Source: Pseudomonadales bacterium (GTDB taxonomy: Bacteria; Pseudomonadota; Gammaproteobacteria; Pseudomonadales; DC-out160). Taken from it: a stretch of 64,000 nucleotides of DNA. The first letter of the stretch is position 1; each line of letters opens with the position of its first letter. The translations under genes were made by a program, and so were the position numbers. The DNA is taken from positions 372,001 to 436,000 of the forward strand of contig JAHRWA010000039.1 of assembly GCA_019090455.1 (NCBI GenBank), written 5' to 3'. Below, one piece after another: positions 19,066 to 29,596 of this stretch. Below the pieces are notes generated by a model. That model was not told the origin of the DNA. It saw nothing but the letters and a program-made list of their open reading frames with translations, and did not search any database.

Positions 19066-19812
19066 TTATTTTCCGGTATATTGCTGAATATACTTTTTAG
19101 CCCTTTTTTCTGCCAAACTGACTTCCGTTGCTTCAAGTCTCTGGGATACCCCCCACATCAACGCATTCCCACCAGGCGTTAGCTGCGATGATGCAACCGC
19201 ATACCAAGAATAGGAGTCCACATAGCTGATAGGGACGCCGACGCCATATTCATAGACTCGACCTAGACAAAACTGCGCGACTTTATGCCCCTTTTGCGCA
19301 GCCATAAAAAACAAAGTCCTAATTTCATCGTCAAAAACGTCACCTTCCAATTCAACAATTTTATTCTTAATCTGGCGCACGGCACTCTCACGATCAGCTG
19401 CCAATGTATCTAACTTGCTCTCTAAATAGTGTTTATAAACCAAATCTGACTGCGTCACTCTTCCTTCATGTAAGTTTTCAAAATAACGTTTAACGGCGAT
19501 GTCGTAATACTCTTGCGCCGTTTTAGGACTACTCTTCGTTTTAATTTTTGGCATTGAATCAAAACTAGCCCACTGATTCGCCGACATAAATTCACATAAC
19601 TGCTCCGCCCTAACGGATACACTACACATCATAAGTACTAAGCTGATAAAACCCGCAATAACCTGCAAAGAACAGAACCTCTTAGAAAATGACTTCATTG
19701 AACTTGACGACATTGAACTTAATAACCCAGCACTTAAGATCAGAGAATAAAAACGCCTCCGCCGAAACGGATTCACCATCAAACAAACGACATTGGGTGA
19801 AGAGAATAGCAT
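19066..19812 (-). CDS. Exported Sel1-like repeat protein
   Basis: The product has an N-terminal export signal and a C-terminal part with Sel1-like (TPR-related) repeats: IRTLFFMAAQKGHKVAQFCLGRVYEYGVGVPISYVDSYSWYAVASSQ. The ATG at 19812 has TGAGGT about nine bases upstream. However, an ATG at 19698 begins a much more typical signal peptide (MKSFSKRFCSL...SVSVRA-EQ), so the true start may be there. The upstream part contains a repeat of AAGTTCAATG. It is convergent with the CoA transferase. Sel1 proteins usually mediate protein contacts; no partner is evident here. Confidence 0.75.
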   Translation of the reverse strand: MLFSSPNVVCLMVNPFRRRRFYSLILSAGLLSSMSSSSMKSFSKRFCSLQVIAGFISLVLMMCSVSVRAEQLCEFMSANQWASFDSMPKIKTKSSPKTAQEYYDIAVKRYFENLHEGRVTQSDLVYKHYLESKLDTLAADRESAVRQIKNKIVELEGDVFDDEIRTLFFMAAQKGHKVAQFCLGRVYEYGVGVPISYVDSYSWYAVASSQLTPGGNALMWGVSQRLEATEVSLAEKRAKKYIQQYTGK

Positions 19813-20276
19813 TTTCAAAAGACCTCATATGACAAACAATATTTATATTAGTATTTAATCCAACAAATCAACGACTCTTAACAACACATTACTGAATACC
19901 AAAACGTTACATATGTGTACTTGTTGAACAGGCCAAGAAGATATCACAAGCAATTAGAAATAACAGCATTGCTCCTAGACACACCTAATTACTCCGAGTT
20001 ACGGTCTGTTACAGCACCTACACTCTCGTCTCTGGACTAATTAATGAATGCCCCAGATATAGGGTTGGGCAAGAGGTGTCGAAGCTAAAAACGTGAAAAG
20101 AGTAACCAAGCTGTTAACGGCTGAAACACTTCGTGTAGTAATACCTCTACCGCCATCTCTGCCAAGCCACTAATGGTTACAATTTTATTTAAGTATACGG
20201 TTAGCTTTTATCGAGAAACTCACATTGGTGATAGGGAGCAACCGGTTATAGTAATCTAGTCGTAACAGTCGAGAAT
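19813..20276. other. Intergenic region with no recognised feature
   Basis: About 460 bases lie between the cyclic-nucleotide-binding gene (its minus-strand 3' end at 20277) and the Sel1-like gene start. I see no tRNA, no convincing terminator and no short frame with a good ribosome binding site. It must hold the promoter of the Sel1-like gene on the minus strand. Confidence 0.4.
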
Positions 20277-20786
20277 TTAAGAGGAATAGAATGTTACGCC
20301 ACCATCGCTAATGGCGGCTTCAATTCGATCTTTGAAAAGCCGCTCGTCTGCATCTCGCAGCCGTCTAGTGACCTCTCGACCCAAGTTCATTTGGATCAAG
20401 GTAAATTGCTCCAAGTCCCTATCGTATATATCTAACAAGTTGGCAGACGTTATTTCCACAAGTCGTGAATTCTGTACTGCTACAATAGAGGCACTACGCG
20501 GAAAAAAATCAAACAATGCCATTTCACCAATACAATCACCGGCATATAAGTGCTTAAGGAGGTATTCTTTATTATTCCACGCCTTCAATACCGCGACTTG
20601 GCCCGTTTCAATAACATACATCGAGGTGGTTGAGTCCCCTTCTCGAAACAAATAATCGCCTTGTTTCACCTGAATGATCGGTGCATCAGACACTAGCTGC
20701 TCGATCACATCCTCTCGAATCGCGCCGAACACAGGAATGCTCTTTAACAGGCCAAACCGATTGCCTTCCTTGACATTAAAATCCAT
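20277..20786 (-). CDS. Single-domain cyclic nucleotide-binding (CRP-fold) protein
   Basis: The 169-residue protein is a cNMP-binding domain without a DNA-binding or enzymatic partner domain. It shows the beta-roll pattern (FREGDSTTSMYVIETGQVAVL) and a phosphate-binding cassette-like segment (IGEMALFDFFPRSASIVAV, about residues 93-111), where the Gly-Glu and Arg-Ser positions match cAMP-type sites. The last 40 residues are helical and charged. Such proteins may regulate a partner in trans. It lies 71 bases after the biotin carboxylase gene on the same strand, but a hairpin separates them, so membership of the propionate operon is unsure. Confidence 0.88.
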   Translation of the reverse strand: MDFNVKEGNRFGLLKSIPVFGAIREDVIEQLVSDAPIIQVKQGDYLFREGDSTTSMYVIETGQVAVLKAWNNKEYLLKHLYAGDCIGEMALFDFFPRSASIVAVQNSRLVEITSANLLDIYDRDLEQFTLIQMNLGREVTRRLRDADERLFKDRIEAAISDGGVTFYSS

Positions 20787-20809
20787 TTAAAACCTATATT
20801 AACTGAAAG

Positions 20810-20851
20810 TGCACCCCTAAGAAATAACCTCTATTTTCTGAAAGGGGTGCA
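20810..20851. repeat. Intergenic inverted repeat downstream of the carboxylase gene
   Basis: TGCACCCCT at 20810-20818 is the exact reverse complement of AGGGGTGCA at 20843-20851. The intervening 24 bases can extend pairing with one mismatch (AAGAAATA against TATTTTCT). It lies between the carboxylase stop and the next minus-strand start. No U-tract follows on the minus strand, so it may be a processing or partial-termination structure rather than a classic terminator. Confidence 0.6.
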
Positions 20852-20857
20852 TTGCCA

Positions 20858-23791
20858 TTAGAGCACTTCCGCTAAAGCCATTTCCGTACTCTTGCGAACT
20901 CGCGCTTTCACTTCTTCGGGATCCACTTCCACTAGCTTTTCATCAGGCGTCACTTTAAAGAGCGATTGCCCCTCTTTTACAATTTCACCTTCGGTATTTT
21001 CCAAGACGATTTTATCAATAGTGCCGGAAAACGGTGCATAGACCTTGTTAAACATTTTCATCACTTCAACAATATAAAGGGGATCACCCTCGTTAAAATG
21101 ATCACCTTCGTTTACAAAGGCCGGCAAACCCGGTGCTTCTTGCGCGTAGAACATTCCACCACACACAGCAGAAATCTCATCCGCTTTTGTCGCTGGCGGT
21201 GGCACCAACACTTTCGACATGGCATCTTGCAACTCTTCATCTTGCAACTTTTCAGGAATAGAGATGGTTAGATTGTCATTCACCTTAAGCTCATAGAAAC
21301 CTTGTTTCTTGGCATTCTTCAGCAGCATTTCAAAAATTTCCATACCTGCCTGAAAGCCAGCATGAGAAGACTGCACTTTGTCCCAAGCAGCTTGATCCAA
21401 ACCGCCTTGTGGGTTTTTTGAAAGTAGGGCGGTATTCAACTCTGGGTAATCACTAATATTCAAACGTGCTTTAATATCAGTATAGAACCGCAAAGCCGCT
21501 TGTAGAATATCATTATCATGCTTCCAAACGCCGTAAGCAGCAGGCAAGTTTTCTTTATAATCCATATTCAGATAATGATAAGTCTGATCCAATACCTCAT
21601 ACGGATTCACCCGCCACACAACGTCATCGCCATCAAATTGCATATTAAACTTATTAAAGCTCAACCAACCTGCATAGTAATGAGGCTCATCCAATAACAT
21701 CTGAGTTGGCCGCAATACCAATGTCCGTTTACGGTCAAATGCCGCCTTCTGCGCAATTAACGCTTCACTAAGCTGGTCGTCTCCTTCAAAATTCTCTTTG
21801 GTCTTAATTAGATAATGTTTTTTAAGAGCATCATAGGCGAAATTAATATCAAGATCGTCAGCTTGCTGCTTCAATAAGCCCACCATAGTTAGGTAAGGTA
21901 CAATAAATTGTGTTGTCGATTTAGCCCTTACATTTTCTGCTAGGAACCACTGCACTAAGCCATAATGAAATTCAAGATTTGTTGCTAATCGCTCTCCGTT
22001 TAAGACAGTTCGACGCAATACGCTAGCCATTTTCTTGTAGCTTTCACGACGATCTCCTCCGGTCGTTAACAACAAAGCGATATTGCTATCGTAAGCACCC
22101 GCCAAGGTATAATGCATAAATCGACCCGTATCCGGATTTCTTAAGCTAATACCTTGGTCATCTCGTATTTCACCTTCAATCGGATTCGACCAATACTGAA
22201 CCTGCCCACCCGCATGGGGTTTCAATGCACGGTTGGTCGCATTCAAACGCGCTTCAACAGCGACACTTTTTCGTTGTATTCGACTCGGCTTAGGTAGTGC
22301 GGTGCCGTGAGATGCGATTAACACCATGGCTTCCACTAAGGAATCAACGACAAAAAAGTCATTGGCATCATCTGGATTGGCAAACTTTAAGGAATAACAC
22401 AGCTCTGATACTCGGTGCTCAACCTGAATTCGTGTATTCATTTCCATAAAGAAGTGCATTTCTTTATCCACGATACACTCAAATGTTGAAACTGAATCCA
22501 GCCCCACAGCCAAACCAAACTTTTCGGATTCAATTTCCATTTTTTGTAGGATAATCAAATCACCTTCAAGCGCTAGCGCTTCGGCTTCTTTATTTTGGCC
22601 CCTTGCGTCTTCAATTGCCTTTTTTAAATCTTCCTGAGTTTGCGAAACTTCTAATAGTTTTTGCTCATGCATTTGCAAGGAGCAGTCACGAGCTCCTAGC
22701 GTCGTGCACCATTCACCATTACCAATCACCTGAATTTCTTGGTGACGAGTCGTTTCAATATTCAGTTCGATGAGTATATTTTTATTGTCACCGACACCGT
22801 TAGTTTTAACCTCATTGATAATTTCTAGAATCAGCTCAGGGGTCTCGCCTGCCGCCTGTTCAATCCGAGAATCTAAATCACCTTTAAACGATGAAGGGGC
22901 CTTGAGGATACGCTGCCCTTTTCCGCCGCCGCCGCCAATCGCTTTTAGTCGAATTCGGTTTTCAGAAAACTTTTTGAATGTTGCTACAACCTGCTTGATG
23001 GCCTCAGCTGACATTTCGTCAACCGAAATAAGATCAATGCCCTTGTCATACGCCGAAGACAATACATCATCCGCAATATCAGTGACGGCATTACCGGAAT
23101 CAAAAACAGCATCAGAAACTTCTAGTCCCTTTTCAGCAACCAGTTTTTTCAAACCCGCAATGTCTTTATATTTTTCTAATAGCGTTAGCGCCGTTAGATT
23201 ATCGACCCCTGGAGTAACACTCACATCACATTCAAGCGCGGTGCGTTTAGCCTCATCCTTCAATCCAGCCGCGCGCTGTGTACCGGAATTTGGCCCAATA
23301 AAATTAAGCCCGGCCCGTTCCATTGCACGTACCATTTGCTCATCTTCAGCCATAAAACCATAGCCCGCAAAAATGGCGTTGTATCCATTTTCATGAGCAA
23401 TAGCAATAATCTGATTAATACGCTGAGTCCGCTCTTCTTTATCTGCGCCACTATAATCAGGGACACGATGAATACGATTGGTATCCGTCAGTTGGCGCAA
23501 TTCCGGCGCCAGCGCTTGGTTGTAGACGATAGAATCTTTTTCTGACAAAAGAATGCCATAACTATCGATACCCATTTCGTCAAAAACATCCATCGCTTCT
23601 TTACGAATAGGACCACGGCAAATAATTAACGGCTTCAGTGCCGTACAATCAAATTGCTTTACCCAAACCGAATCGGTGCTTTGACGGCGCCGATCCTGAT
23701 GAATCAAAGGGTTATTAATATACAAGTTATCTTTATTGTCGCTGCTAACATTATTCACTGTAAGAACCTCATCACTCTCAAATCTTGTCAC
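20858..23791 (-). CDS. Large biotin carboxylase / biotin carrier subunit of an acyl-CoA (propionyl-CoA) carboxylase
   Basis: This 977-residue subunit carboxylates its own biotin with ATP and bicarbonate for the carboxyltransferase encoded just upstream. The ATP-grasp part has a Gly-rich loop (KAIGGGGGKGQRI, about residue 285), RHQEIQVIG, ARDCSLQMHEQK and FFMEMNTRIQVEH, so key His, Cys, Lys, Glu and Arg residues remain. The biotinyl domain has VEVMKM, with the biotin Lys at 912, 65 residues from the end. It is far longer than usual alpha subunits (about 660). There are about 60 extra residues between VTPG and the Gly loop and a long middle region. It starts with GTG, two bases after the upstream stop. 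Substrate is inferred as propionyl-CoA from the operon. Confidence 0.9.
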   Translation of the reverse strand: MTRFESDEVLTVNNVSSDNKDNLYINNPLIHQDRRRQSTDSVWVKQFDCTALKPLIICRGPIRKEAMDVFDEMGIDSYGILLSEKDSIVYNQALAPELRQLTDTNRIHRVPDYSGADKEERTQRINQIIAIAHENGYNAIFAGYGFMAEDEQMVRAMERAGLNFIGPNSGTQRAAGLKDEAKRTALECDVSVTPGVDNLTALTLLEKYKDIAGLKKLVAEKGLEVSDAVFDSGNAVTDIADDVLSSAYDKGIDLISVDEMSAEAIKQVVATFKKFSENRIRLKAIGGGGGKGQRILKAPSSFKGDLDSRIEQAAGETPELILEIINEVKTNGVGDNKNILIELNIETTRHQEIQVIGNGEWCTTLGARDCSLQMHEQKLLEVSQTQEDLKKAIEDARGQNKEAEALALEGDLIILQKMEIESEKFGLAVGLDSVSTFECIVDKEMHFFMEMNTRIQVEHRVSELCYSLKFANPDDANDFFVVDSLVEAMVLIASHGTALPKPSRIQRKSVAVEARLNATNRALKPHAGGQVQYWSNPIEGEIRDDQGISLRNPDTGRFMHYTLAGAYDSNIALLLTTGGDRRESYKKMASVLRRTVLNGERLATNLEFHYGLVQWFLAENVRAKSTTQFIVPYLTMVGLLKQQADDLDINFAYDALKKHYLIKTKENFEGDDQLSEALIAQKAAFDRKRTLVLRPTQMLLDEPHYYAGWLSFNKFNMQFDGDDVVWRVNPYEVLDQTYHYLNMDYKENLPAAYGVWKHDNDILQAALRFYTDIKARLNISDYPELNTALLSKNPQGGLDQAAWDKVQSSHAGFQAGMEIFEMLLKNAKKQGFYELKVNDNLTISIPEKLQDEELQDAMSKVLVPPPATKADEISAVCGGMFYAQEAPGLPAFVNEGDHFNEGDPLYIVEVMKMFNKVYAPFSGTIDKIVLENTEGEIVKEGQSLFKVTPDEKLVEVDPEEVKARVRKSTEMALAEVL

Positions 23792-23793
23792 TA

Positions 23794-25509
23794 TTAATGG
23801 AATTCACGTTGTATGGATTGCATGGGTTCCGGTGTGTAATGTCTTAATAAGAATTCAAGATTCTCACCCAGGACTTGACGCAAATCATAAGGCATAACCA
23901 ATTGAGAGATAGATCCAAGACTCAGAGCCTCTCGTGGATTCATTAATTCTTCTTCGTATCGTTGACCCAGCATTTTTTCTTGCTCTACGAACCAAGCATT
24001 CGTTTGCTGTTCAGCATCGGCTTTACTGACACCATCCTTCGTCAGCGTAGCGATTCTGCTCGCCACTTGTCCGCGCAGCGCTCTCATCTCATCCTTAAAA
24101 ACAAACTCTTTTCCGGCTGGCCCCATTACCGCTAAACGAGTCGTGGGCAATGCCAATACCAAATCTGCTCCAGTCGCATAAGCGTTAAAAGCCGCATAGG
24201 CTCCACCAAAAGCATTTCGAACTATCAATAGTATTCGAGGAGTTCGCAAATCGATAATGGCATCTAGCATCGCCCGGCCTGCTTGCACAATCCCCCGTTT
24301 TTCCTGATCCGTACCCGGTAAGAATCCGGTAGTATCTTCCACAAAGATAACGGGAATATTATAGAGGTTACAAAAACGCACAAAGCGAGCAATTTTAAGC
24401 GCCGCGTCCACGTCTATCTGACCCGATGAAACCGCACTGTTATTCGCACAAAAGCCCACTACGTTTCCACCCAAACGGCCTAATGCACAAACTGTATTTT
24501 GTGCTCGATCAGGTTGTATCTCAAAAAAATCGCCATGATCACATATCTGTTGTATTAAAATTCGAATATCAACAGGTGTGTTATAGCCGGTAGGCGAATT
24601 GAAAGCCTTTTTCAATAGAATATCCGCATCCCAAGTCTTTCGATCAATGGGATCAGAGGTCGCCTGAAAAGGTGCCATACTGGCATTATTATCGGGAATA
24701 TAGCTCAATAATTTCTTCACGGTTTCTAAAGCGCTAACTTCATCGGGAACAACAAAATCTGTCACTCCTGATTTACTATGCACTCCCGGCCCACCTAATT
24801 CATCAGCGGTAACATCTTCACCTAATACTGATTTAACAACTCCCGGCCCAGTTAAGCCGAAAAAAGTTTCGTTAGGCTGGATAACAAAACTACCTTGTCG
24901 AGGAAGATAAGCTCCGCCCCCGGCATTGAATCCGAACATGCACATGATAGAAGGTACAACGCCGCTGATTTTTCTTAGCGCGGTAAATGCGGCAGAATAG
25001 CCGTCCAGCCCACCAACACCAGCTGGTACGAAAGCACCTGCGCTATCATTCATTCCAATTACCGGTATTTTACGTTTTCCAGCCAATCGAAAAAGTTCAG
25101 CGAGTTTACGTCCATTAGTAGCATCCATGGATCCTGCTCTAACCGTAAAATCATGACCATAGATAGCGACATCACGACCATCAACATCAATAATGCCAGT
25201 CACAAGGGATGCCCCATCCAAATTCTTACCCCAGTTTTGATATAGAATTTTAGGCTCTTTGTCAGTTAACACTTTAATCCGTTCCCAAACAGTCATCCGC
25301 TTTTTTTGATGCTGTCGCTCAATCGCAACCACACCCGCAGACTGAGTAGGGCGCTGCATTAAGTCCCAACCCTCTTTCAAAGCTTGTTCGTAAATTCCTG
25401 GCTCACTTGCAATTTCACCGGGAATTTCAAACTTCACTTCTTGAGGTTTATCAAATGGATTTTCTAGGGAGGGAACGCTTTTTAAAGCGCTCGGCTTTTC
25501 CTTTGACAT
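23794..25509 (-). CDS. Acyl-CoA (propionyl-CoA) carboxylase, carboxyltransferase subunit
   Basis: The 571-residue crotonase-fold carboxyltransferase transfers CO2 from biotin to an acyl-CoA. Visible features are the N-terminal half with [20 protein letters not shown] and [27 protein letters not shown], and the C-terminal half with [29 protein letters not shown] and [19 protein letters not shown]. These match the two oxyanion-hole regions of PccB-like enzymes, although the N-terminal extension and the sequence are somewhat divergent. It sits between meaB and the biotin carboxylase gene, with only two bases to the latter. In context it should make (S)-methylmalonyl-CoA from propionyl-CoA. Confidence 0.92.
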   Translation of the reverse strand: MSKEKPSALKSVPSLENPFDKPQEVKFEIPGEIASEPGIYEQALKEGWDLMQRPTQSAGVVAIERQHQKKRMTVWERIKVLTDKEPKILYQNWGKNLDGASLVTGIIDVDGRDVAIYGHDFTVRAGSMDATNGRKLAELFRLAGKRKIPVIGMNDSAGAFVPAGVGGLDGYSAAFTALRKISGVVPSIMCMFGFNAGGGAYLPRQGSFVIQPNETFFGLTGPGVVKSVLGEDVTADELGGPGVHSKSGVTDFVVPDEVSALETVKKLLSYIPDNNASMAPFQATSDPIDRKTWDADILLKKAFNSPTGYNTPVDIRILIQQICDHGDFFEIQPDRAQNTVCALGRLGGNVVGFCANNSAVSSGQIDVDAALKIARFVRFCNLYNIPVIFVEDTTGFLPGTDQEKRGIVQAGRAMLDAIIDLRTPRILLIVRNAFGGAYAAFNAYATGADLVLALPTTRLAVMGPAGKEFVFKDEMRALRGQVASRIATLTKDGVSKADAEQQTNAWFVEQEKMLGQRYEEELMNPREALSLGSISQLVMPYDLRQVLGENLEFLLRHYTPEPMQSIQREFH

Positions 25510-25648
25510 GGTTTCTATCTCTTTAACTATTAATGTTTACGAATACTATTGTTCATGAATAAGAGGCTTTGATGTGCCAACCTATAGAATGAACAGCAAC
25601 CTCGAAAGGTTAAAATTTTTAAATCAAATGGCAGTTTGTTTAGGATGC

Positions 25649-26743
25649 TTAGGAGAATACATCCATTATTTGCTTGGCTGCTGCATAGGGCGCAATTTCT
25701 CCCTTCACTACACGCGATTCAAGCAAAGGCCAGGCCTGTCGTACTTGGGTATTTTGTTTTAAACGAATATCCAGCATTTCTCGAATCAGTTTCCACATCC
25801 AGGCTTTATTTTGACTTGCACGTTTCTCATCAAAACTCGACAGCTGAGTCTCATTTTCCGGTTCAGAAACGACGTTAGCAGAGTTTGTATTCTCAGAGCT
25901 TTCATTCTCAGAGCTTTTGTTCACAGGTCCTGGGCCAACAGAACTCTCCACTAACTGCTTTTTCGCTAATTCAAAATACTCCACCAACATGTCCCAGACA
26001 TCCGCGATGTTTTCATTTTCCAAAGCAGAGCAGGTTACAACTTTAGGTTGCCAAAACGCCCCATGTTGTACCAATTGAAATGCATTAAGGTAATGACGTT
26101 TTGTCTGTTGCGCCATATTCAAACTTTCACCGTCAGCTTTGTTTATCACGATGGAATCAGCCAACTCCAAAATGCCTTTCTTAATGCCTTGTAGCTCGTC
26201 CCCCGCATTGGGCAACATCAGCACTAGAAAAAAATCCACCATGCCCGCAACTTCATATTCAGATTGCCCAACACCCACGGTTTCAACCAAAATTACATCG
26301 TATCCGGCAGCTTCGCACAGCAACATGGTTTCGCGAGTTTTATGAGCCACTCCACCCAATGCTCCACCGGAAGGCGAGGGTCGAATATAGGCATTACTCT
26401 CTCGAGACAAATATTCCATACGTGTTTTGTCGCCCAGTATGCTGCCGCCTGCAATAGGGGAGCTTGGGTCAACGGCCAATACGGCTACTTTTTTTCCTAA
26501 TCCCAGCAGAAACAATCCAAAGGTTTCGATAAAAGTCGACTTACCAACACCAGGAATTCCCGTAATACCGATACGCATACTATTACCGGAATAGGGCAGT
26601 ATTCTTTCTAAAAGCTGTTGGGACTTTTCTCTATCATTTGAAAGAGTACTCTCAACTAAGGTGATTGCCTTCGCTAATGAACGGCGATCACCTTGAATCA
26701 GCTTATCTATACTGATCTTCGAAATCACATCAACCTGTGACAC
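25649..26743 (-). CDS. meaB: Methylmalonyl-CoA mutase-associated GTPase MeaB
   Basis: MeaB is a G3E-family GTPase that protects and reloads the B12 cofactor of methylmalonyl-CoA mutase. The 364-residue protein has Walker [10 protein letters not shown] (about residues 60-68), [36 protein letters not shown] and the base-specificity motif NKAD. A Ser/Glu/Asn-rich insertion (about 270-305, with SSENESSEN duplicated) is not part of the core and is probably disordered. It follows the mutase gene by 18 bases on the same strand, the usual partner arrangement. Confidence 0.95.
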   Translation of the reverse strand: MSQVDVISKISIDKLIQGDRRSLAKAITLVESTLSNDREKSQQLLERILPYSGNSMRIGITGIPGVGKSTFIETFGLFLLGLGKKVAVLAVDPSSPIAGGSILGDKTRMEYLSRESNAYIRPSPSGGALGGVAHKTRETMLLCEAAGYDVILVETVGVGQSEYEVAGMVDFFLVLMLPNAGDELQGIKKGILELADSIVINKADGESLNMAQQTKRHYLNAFQLVQHGAFWQPKVVTCSALENENIADVWDMLVEYFELAKKQLVESSVGPGPVNKSSENESSENTNSANVVSEPENETQLSSFDEKRASQNKAWMWKLIREMLDIRLKQNTQVRQAWPLLESRVVKGEIAPYAAAKQIMDVFS

Positions 26744-26761
26744 GCAATGCTCCCACCTTCT

Positions 26762-28939
26762 TTATGAATTCACTGCCTTGTTTACTTCAATCAATACACC
26801 TCTAGCAGCAAGGGGGATTTTTGTACCTGGTCCAAAGATACCTTTCACACCTTCATCATATAAAGCTTGATAGTCTTGCTTTGGTATAACCCCACCGGCG
26901 ATAACAATAATGTCATCAGCACCCTGCTTCTTCAGTTCTGCTATCAATGCGGGTATCAATGTTTTGTGTCCTGCTGCTTGCGATGAAACACCGACTATAT
27001 GGACATCATTTTCAACCGCCTGCTTAGCCACCTCTTCCGGTGTAGAGAACATAGGGGATAGATCAATATCAAAACCGACATCTGCAAAGGCAGTTGCAAT
27101 GACCTTTGCACCGCGATCATGTCCATCCTGCCCCATCTTCGCCACCAACATTCGCGGCCGACGGCCATGCGTGGAAACAAAATCATTGATATCAGATTTG
27201 ATTCCATTCCAATCTTCATCATCATTGTAAGCACTACCGTAGACGCCCGAAATTGTCTGCGATTGAGCTTTATATCGACCCCACTTTTCCTCAAGAGCAA
27301 AAGAGATTTCACCGACAGTGGCACGAGCACGAGCAGCATCGACAGAAAGAGCCAGCAAGTTTCCTTCACCTGTCTCGGCACATTGCGATAGCGCAGCCAA
27401 TGCCGCTTGTGTCGCCTTTTCATCGCGATTAGCCCGCAGCTTTTTCAGCCCCGCAATTTGTTGCTCTCGAACAACGTCATTATCAATCTCAAGAATCTCT
27501 AACTCCTCTTCCTCCTCGAGAAGATATTTGTTCACACCAACAATAACGTCTTCACCCCGATCGATGCGAGCCTGCTTCTTCGCTGCGGATTCTTCAATTC
27601 TTAACTTCGGCAACCCTGTTTCTAGCGCAGTCGCCATGCCGCCTCGCTCATCAATTTCAGAAATCAATTCACGAGCCCGATCCGCGATGTCCTGTGTGAG
27701 ACTCTCCATCATGTAAGAGCCGCCCCAGGGATCAATAACCTTGGTGATACCTGTCTCTTCCTGCAATACGATTTGAGTATTTCTCGCAATACGCGCTGAA
27801 AACTCGGTAGGCAATGCAACGGCTTCATCCAGCGCATTGGTATGCAACGATTGCGTACCGCCAAAAATAGCGGCCATCGCCTCTACGGTAGTACGAACCA
27901 CGTTGTTGTAAGGATCTTGCTCCGTCAAAGACCAGCCCGAGGTTTGGCAATGGGTACGCAACATTTTTGACTTCACATTTTTTGGATCAAATTCGCTTAC
28001 AATTTCCGACCACAGTAAGCGGGCTGCTCGCAGCTTCGCAATCTCCATGTAGAAATTCATGCCTATACCAAAAAAGAAGGACAATCGAGATGCAAATTTA
28101 TCGATCGCTAGCCCGGCATCGATAGCAGTACGGATATATTCCTTGCCATCCGATAGGGTATAAGCCAACTCAATCGCTGCATCCCCCCCAGCCTCTTGAA
28201 TATGGTAACCGGATATTGAAATGGTATTGAACTTAGGCATATTCTCGGAGCAGTAAGCGATGATATCGCCGATGGCTTTCATCGATTGCTTTGGTGGGTA
28301 TATGTAGGTATTACGCACCATAAATTCTTTCAGAATGTCGTTTTGAATCGTCCCTGCCAGCTGGTCAGGTGATACACCCTGCTCTTCTGCCGCCACGATA
28401 TAGTTGGCCAACGTTGGCAACACAGCCCCATTCATGGTCATTGAGGTTGAGACTTTACCCAGAGGAATCCCGTCGAATAACACTTTCATATCTTCTACAG
28501 AATCAATCGCAACTCCAGCCTTCCCCACATCACCTGCCACACGTGGGTGGTCAGAGTCGTATCCCCGATGTGTCGCGAGATCAAATGCGACGGATACCCC
28601 TTGTTGGCCCGCCGCAAGGTTTTTGCGATAGAAAGCGTTAGATTCTTCTGCTGTTGAAAACCCGGCATATTGACGAATAGTCCAAGGCCGACCGGCATAC
28701 ATTGTGGCTTGTGGTCCGCGCACGAAGGGTTCGAGACCCGGCATAGTATCGGTATAAGGTAGAGCCTGCGTATCAGCTTGAGAATAAAGAGGTTTAATAT
28801 CAACGCCCTCGGGTGTATTCCAAATCAAACTATCTAATGATTTGCCCCTAAGTTGCTTAGTAGCCAACTCTTCCCACTCCTCTAGAGTGTGTTTTACGGG
28901 TCGATATTCGTTGTTATCAGTCTTGTTCTCATCAGACAT
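26762..28939 (-). CDS. scpA: Methylmalonyl-CoA mutase, single-chain B12-dependent enzyme
   Basis: This adenosylcobalamin enzyme converts (R)-methylmalonyl-CoA to succinyl-CoA. It is a single-chain type with an N-terminal TIM barrel ([23 protein letters not shown]) and a C-terminal cobalamin domain bearing DGHDRG (base-off B12 His), the GVSSQAAGH segment and VIAGGVIP. I choose the ATG at 28939, which has AGAGG seven bases upstream and gives 725 residues starting MSDENKTD. An in-frame start at 28993 would add 18 residues without a better site. It is first in the operon with meaB and both carboxylase subunits, divergent from the epimerase gene. Confidence 0.96.
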   Translation of the reverse strand: MSDENKTDNNEYRPVKHTLEEWEELATKQLRGKSLDSLIWNTPEGVDIKPLYSQADTQALPYTDTMPGLEPFVRGPQATMYAGRPWTIRQYAGFSTAEESNAFYRKNLAAGQQGVSVAFDLATHRGYDSDHPRVAGDVGKAGVAIDSVEDMKVLFDGIPLGKVSTSMTMNGAVLPTLANYIVAAEEQGVSPDQLAGTIQNDILKEFMVRNTYIYPPKQSMKAIGDIIAYCSENMPKFNTISISGYHIQEAGGDAAIELAYTLSDGKEYIRTAIDAGLAIDKFASRLSFFFGIGMNFYMEIAKLRAARLLWSEIVSEFDPKNVKSKMLRTHCQTSGWSLTEQDPYNNVVRTTVEAMAAIFGGTQSLHTNALDEAVALPTEFSARIARNTQIVLQEETGITKVIDPWGGSYMMESLTQDIADRARELISEIDERGGMATALETGLPKLRIEESAAKKQARIDRGEDVIVGVNKYLLEEEEELEILEIDNDVVREQQIAGLKKLRANRDEKATQAALAALSQCAETGEGNLLALSVDAARARATVGEISFALEEKWGRYKAQSQTISGVYGSAYNDDEDWNGIKSDINDFVSTHGRRPRMLVAKMGQDGHDRGAKVIATAFADVGFDIDLSPMFSTPEEVAKQAVENDVHIVGVSSQAAGHKTLIPALIAELKKQGADDIIVIAGGVIPKQDYQALYDEGVKGIFGPGTKIPLAARGVLIEVNKAVNS

Positions 28940-29176
28940 TTGTAAACCTCTTTGATCCCTGCGGCTTGCGGGCGCATATAATAAATCAATCACCTTCAGA
29001 AAGCCCGTATTCGTGAAGTCGCCAGGGCTAAAAATGCTTATCTTATGGTAAGAAAACCACTAGAATGGCCGGCATCTGAACATATCGGGCAAAAACGATC
29101 AATTTACAACCTGCTTTGACCTCCAGCCCTGACTTCAACAGCAAGATTAAAACATGACTATTACTAAGGAATTAAC

Positions 29177-29593
29177 ATGATTATTGGCTTAGATCACATC
29201 GCCGTTGCTGTACCTGACTTCCAAGCAGCCATAGAACGTTTTTCTGAAGACTTCGGCTTAACCTTAAAGGGTACGGAAGATGTTGCCGACGCAAAAACGT
29301 CTACTGCATTCCTACCTGTGGCAAAAACCCAAATTGAATTAGTTCATCCCCTTAATGGAGAAGGTCCAATCCAGAAATACTTAGACAATAAAGGTGGCGG
29401 ACTACACCATCTTTGTTTTCGTAGTGATGACTTGGAAGCAGATATGAAACGATTGACTGCAAAAGGTTATCAATTTATTTCTGACAAACCTAAGCCTGGC
29501 GCACACGGAACTAGCGTTGCTTGGATTCACCCTAAAAGCACCAATGGCATCCTCATTGAAATCGCTCAATACGGTGAAGACCACCACGACTAA
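29177..29593 (+). CDS. mce: Methylmalonyl-CoA epimerase
   Basis: The 138-residue vicinal-oxygen-chelate fold enzyme interconverts (S)- and (R)-methylmalonyl-CoA, linking the carboxylase product to the mutase. Metal ligands are visible as His in GLDHIAVAV, His in GGGLHHLCF and Glu in GILIEIAQYG. The ATG at 29177 follows AAGGA by seven bases. It is divergent from the mutase operon, so the intergenic region of 237 bases may coordinate both. The RluA-family gene follows four bases later and may be cotranscribed. Confidence 0.96.
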   Translation: MIIGLDHIAVAVPDFQAAIERFSEDFGLTLKGTEDVADAKTSTAFLPVAKTQIELVHPLNGEGPIQKYLDNKGGGLHHLCFRSDDLEADMKRLTAKGYQFISDKPKPGAHGTSVAWIHPKSTNGILIEIAQYGEDHHD

Positions 29594-29596
29594 TTC

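Noticed and set aside
22770-23363. 197-codon frame antisense to the biotin carboxylase gene
   Set aside because: It is the third-position shadow of a well-supported gene with strong motifs.
28940-29176. Cobalamin riboswitch upstream of the mutase
   Set aside because: I cannot identify the B12-box core or the expected helices in the 237-base region; mutase genes rarely carry one.
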